Shown here in pieces: positions 6,350-7,439 of a stretch of 7,439 bases of DNA. Source of the DNA: an uncultured Bacteroidales bacterium (GTDB taxonomy: Bacteria; Bacteroidota; Bacteroidia; Bacteroidales; UBA932); assembly GCA_946406275.1 (NCBI GenBank), contig CAMJJZ010000052.1:1-7439 (forward strand), written 5' to 3'. Every line of letters starts with the position of its first letter. Within the stretch, counting starts at the first letter, position 1. The notes beneath the pieces were generated by a model. That model did no database searches, had not been told where the DNA came from, and saw only the letters and a program-made list of their open reading frames with translations. A program made the translations under genes and the position numbers.

Positions 6350-6851
6350 GGAACTTCTCCAGCGTCAGAGCCTACGAAAAGGTGCCTCAGAGGTGCCCAC
6401 GGGCCTGCTCCCCCTGGGAAAGGTCCACTCCGCCGTAGTGTTCATCGACGTTGAAGACACCTCCTTCGACCAGTGCAAAAACTCCGTCCTCTCCTTCTTC
6501 AGAGACCACGGAATAAAGGCCGATGTATTCTTCTTCGACTTCCGCAAACTCTCCAAGGACGAGCGCCTCATAACCAGCATCACCACCACTGTTCTGCGTA
6601 AGGACCTCAACTGGTACGGCCGTCCGTCCAAGGAAAAAGTGTCCCTTATGCTCTCCGGAGAGCCGGATTTATTTGTTTCCCTGATAGCCCGTCCGTCATT
6701 TGCCCTGGAGTACATGGCCTCCTGCTCCCGCGCCCGCTTCAAGGTGGGCAGGTACGATGCCCCCGTCTTCGACCTCGTTTTCCGCGCCCCGGAGCTCACG
6801 GAAGCCGACGCCTTCCTTCAGATTGTGAAACTCCTTGAAAAAGTAGCATGA
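6342..6851 (+). CDS. Conserved Bacteroidota protein, DUF6913-like
   Basis: This is a 169-residue soluble protein with no signal peptide or membrane segment and no known function. The N-terminus MLKELLQRQSLRKG is basic. Segments that look conserved in this family as I remember it are KDLNWYGRPSKE (87-98) and a block from PDLFVSL (108) through LEYMASCSRARFKVGRYD (122-139). The pattern of alternating hydrophobic strands (AVVFIDVED, ADVFFFDFRKL, PDLFVSL, PVFDLVF) suggests an alpha/beta fold, which is inference only. Its ATG lies inside the kinase gene, overlapping by 8 bp, and its stop overlaps the following gene as ATGA, so its translation is probably coupled to both neighbours. The family name is recalled, not searched. 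Confidence 0.8.
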   Translation: MLKELLQRQSLRKGASEVPTGLLPLGKVHSAVVFIDVEDTSFDQCKNSVLSFFRDHGIKADVFFFDFRKLSKDERLITSITTTVLRKDLNWYGRPSKEKVSLMLSGEPDLFVSLIARPSFALEYMASCSRARFKVGRYDAPVFDLVFRAPELTEADAFLQIVKLLEKVA

Positions 6852-7333
6852 AAAAGATATTCCTCCACTACCTCATAGTATTCCTAATCTCCATGGTTCC
6901 GCTCATCGAGATCCGCGGAGCCATACCCTACGCAGTGGGCTTTGAACTGCCCCTGGTGCCGTCCATCATAGTTGCCGTAATAGGCAACATGCTGCCCGTC
7001 CCCATCATTTTCCTCTTTGCGCGCAGGGTGCTGGAATGGGGTAAGGACAAGAAGTATATAGGCAAGTTCTTCACCTGGTGCCTTGAGAAAGGCCACAAGG
7101 GCGGAGAGAAGCTTCAGGCCAAGGCCGGACGCGGCCTCTACATAGCCCTGCTGCTGTTCGTGGGCATTCCGCTCCCCGGTACGGGCGCCTGGACCGGCAC
7201 CCTGGCCGCCAGCCTTCTTGACATGGATTTCAAAAAGAGCGTAATCTACATCATGGCCGGCGTGCTCCTGGCCGGCGCCATCATGCTTGCCGCATCACTT
7301 GGCGTCTTCGGCGCCATCTCACTGACAAAATAA
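6848..7333 (+). CDS. Small multidrug export family membrane protein (COG2426/PF06695-like)
   Basis: This is a 161-residue inner-membrane protein with about four hydrophobic segments (about 5-28, 34-59, 97-121, 131-156). Family-type motifs are PLIEIRGAIPYAVG (18-31, with E21 and R23), GNMLPVP (46-52) and VGIPLPGTGAWTG (105-117). The two Pro/Gly-rich stretches could form re-entrant loops with a charged pair inside the membrane; this is inference. A loop rich in Lys and Gly (about 62-95) separates the two halves and probably faces the cytoplasm. Despite the family name, transport of drugs by such proteins is not well established, so the substrate is left open. The start overlaps the previous stop by 4 bp, making it the last gene of the kinase unit. 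No terminator with a T-tract follows within the window. Confidence 0.85.
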   Translation: MKKIFLHYLIVFLISMVPLIEIRGAIPYAVGFELPLVPSIIVAVIGNMLPVPIIFLFARRVLEWGKDKKYIGKFFTWCLEKGHKGGEKLQAKAGRGLYIALLLFVGIPLPGTGAWTGTLAASLLDMDFKKSVIYIMAGVLLAGAIMLAASLGVFGAISLTK

Positions 7334-7350
7334 CTCTCTGCCCACCCCAT

Positions 7351-7439
7351 AACCCCAACTTGTCCACCAAAACACCCCTTTTCCGTGGACAAACCCGCCA
7401 AAACCCCAACTTGTCCACCAAAAACGCCAAATCGGTGGA
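7351..7439. repeat. 51-bp-period direct repeat containing inverted TTGTCCAC arms (continues past edge)
   Basis: A 22-nt sequence beginning AACCCCAACTTGTCCACC occurs identically at 7351-7372 and 7402-7423, 51 bp apart. In the first unit TTGTCCAC (7360-7367) is answered by GTGGACAA (7385-7392), a perfect inverted pair with a 17-nt spacer. In the second unit TTGTCCAC (7411-7418) is followed by GGTGGA (7434-7439), again an inverted arm, cut by the window end. The plus strand is strikingly poor in G and rich in C and A. The array starts 17 bp after the last gene's stop. It has no T-tract and does not look like a simple terminator. Confidence 0.75.

Noticed and set aside
7351..7439. CRISPR array
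   Set aside because: The repeat is internally palindromic with spacing of 51 bp and only 22 nt strictly identical; the between-repeat sequence is partly conserved (inverted arms), and no cas gene is present.

Overview
The window is compact, GC-rich chromosomal DNA from a Bacteroidota member, most likely of the order Bacteroidales. The evidence is the absence of Shine-Dalgarno sites, two TAnnTTTG-type promoter boxes in the one divergent intergenic gap, and typical Bacteroidota versions of several proteins: a DUF6913-like protein, a PfkB adenosine kinase-like protein, a GDPD lipoprotein with a long insert, and an SSB with a Pro/Gln/Ala tail. A genus cannot be named from this sequence alone. A high-GC lineage such as Rikenellaceae or an uncultured gut clade would fit.

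Layout. Positions 1-1218 hold the 3' part of lysS (lysyl-tRNA synthetase, N-terminus cut off). A short palindromic repeat follows, then a TrmH/SpoU-family RNA 2'-O-methyltransferase (1260-2072), whose stop overlaps the start of a lipoprotein glycerophosphodiester phosphodiesterase (2069-2950). A second palindrome and a strong bidirectional terminator (3007-3054) separate this block from a convergent minus-strand block. In transcription order that block is a YbhN/LPG-synthase-type membrane protein (5290-4307), aroE (4310-3600) and ssb (3578-3081). A 66-bp divergent promoter region (5291-5356) leads to a plus-strand block of three overlapping genes: a PfkB/adenosine kinase-like sugar kinase (5357-6349), a DUF6913-like protein (6342-6851) and a small four-helix membrane protein of the small multidrug export family (6848-7333). 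The window ends inside a 51-bp-period repeat array (7351 to the edge).

How the genes work together. These are mostly housekeeping functions (tRNA charging, RNA methylation, shikimate pathway, ssDNA binding, nucleoside or sugar phosphorylation) grouped by translational coupling, with 4-bp or 8-bp overlaps, rather than by one shared pathway. I see no phage, CRISPR, toxin-antitoxin or biosynthetic cluster.

The most unusual feature is a family of small palindromes framed by GTCATT...AATCT. Two solo copies bracket the methyltransferase-GDPD pair. A third locus is an inverted doublet (1435-1499) lying in frame inside the methyltransferase coding sequence, where it appears to encode about 20 extra residues. 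The second point of interest is the repeat array at the right edge.
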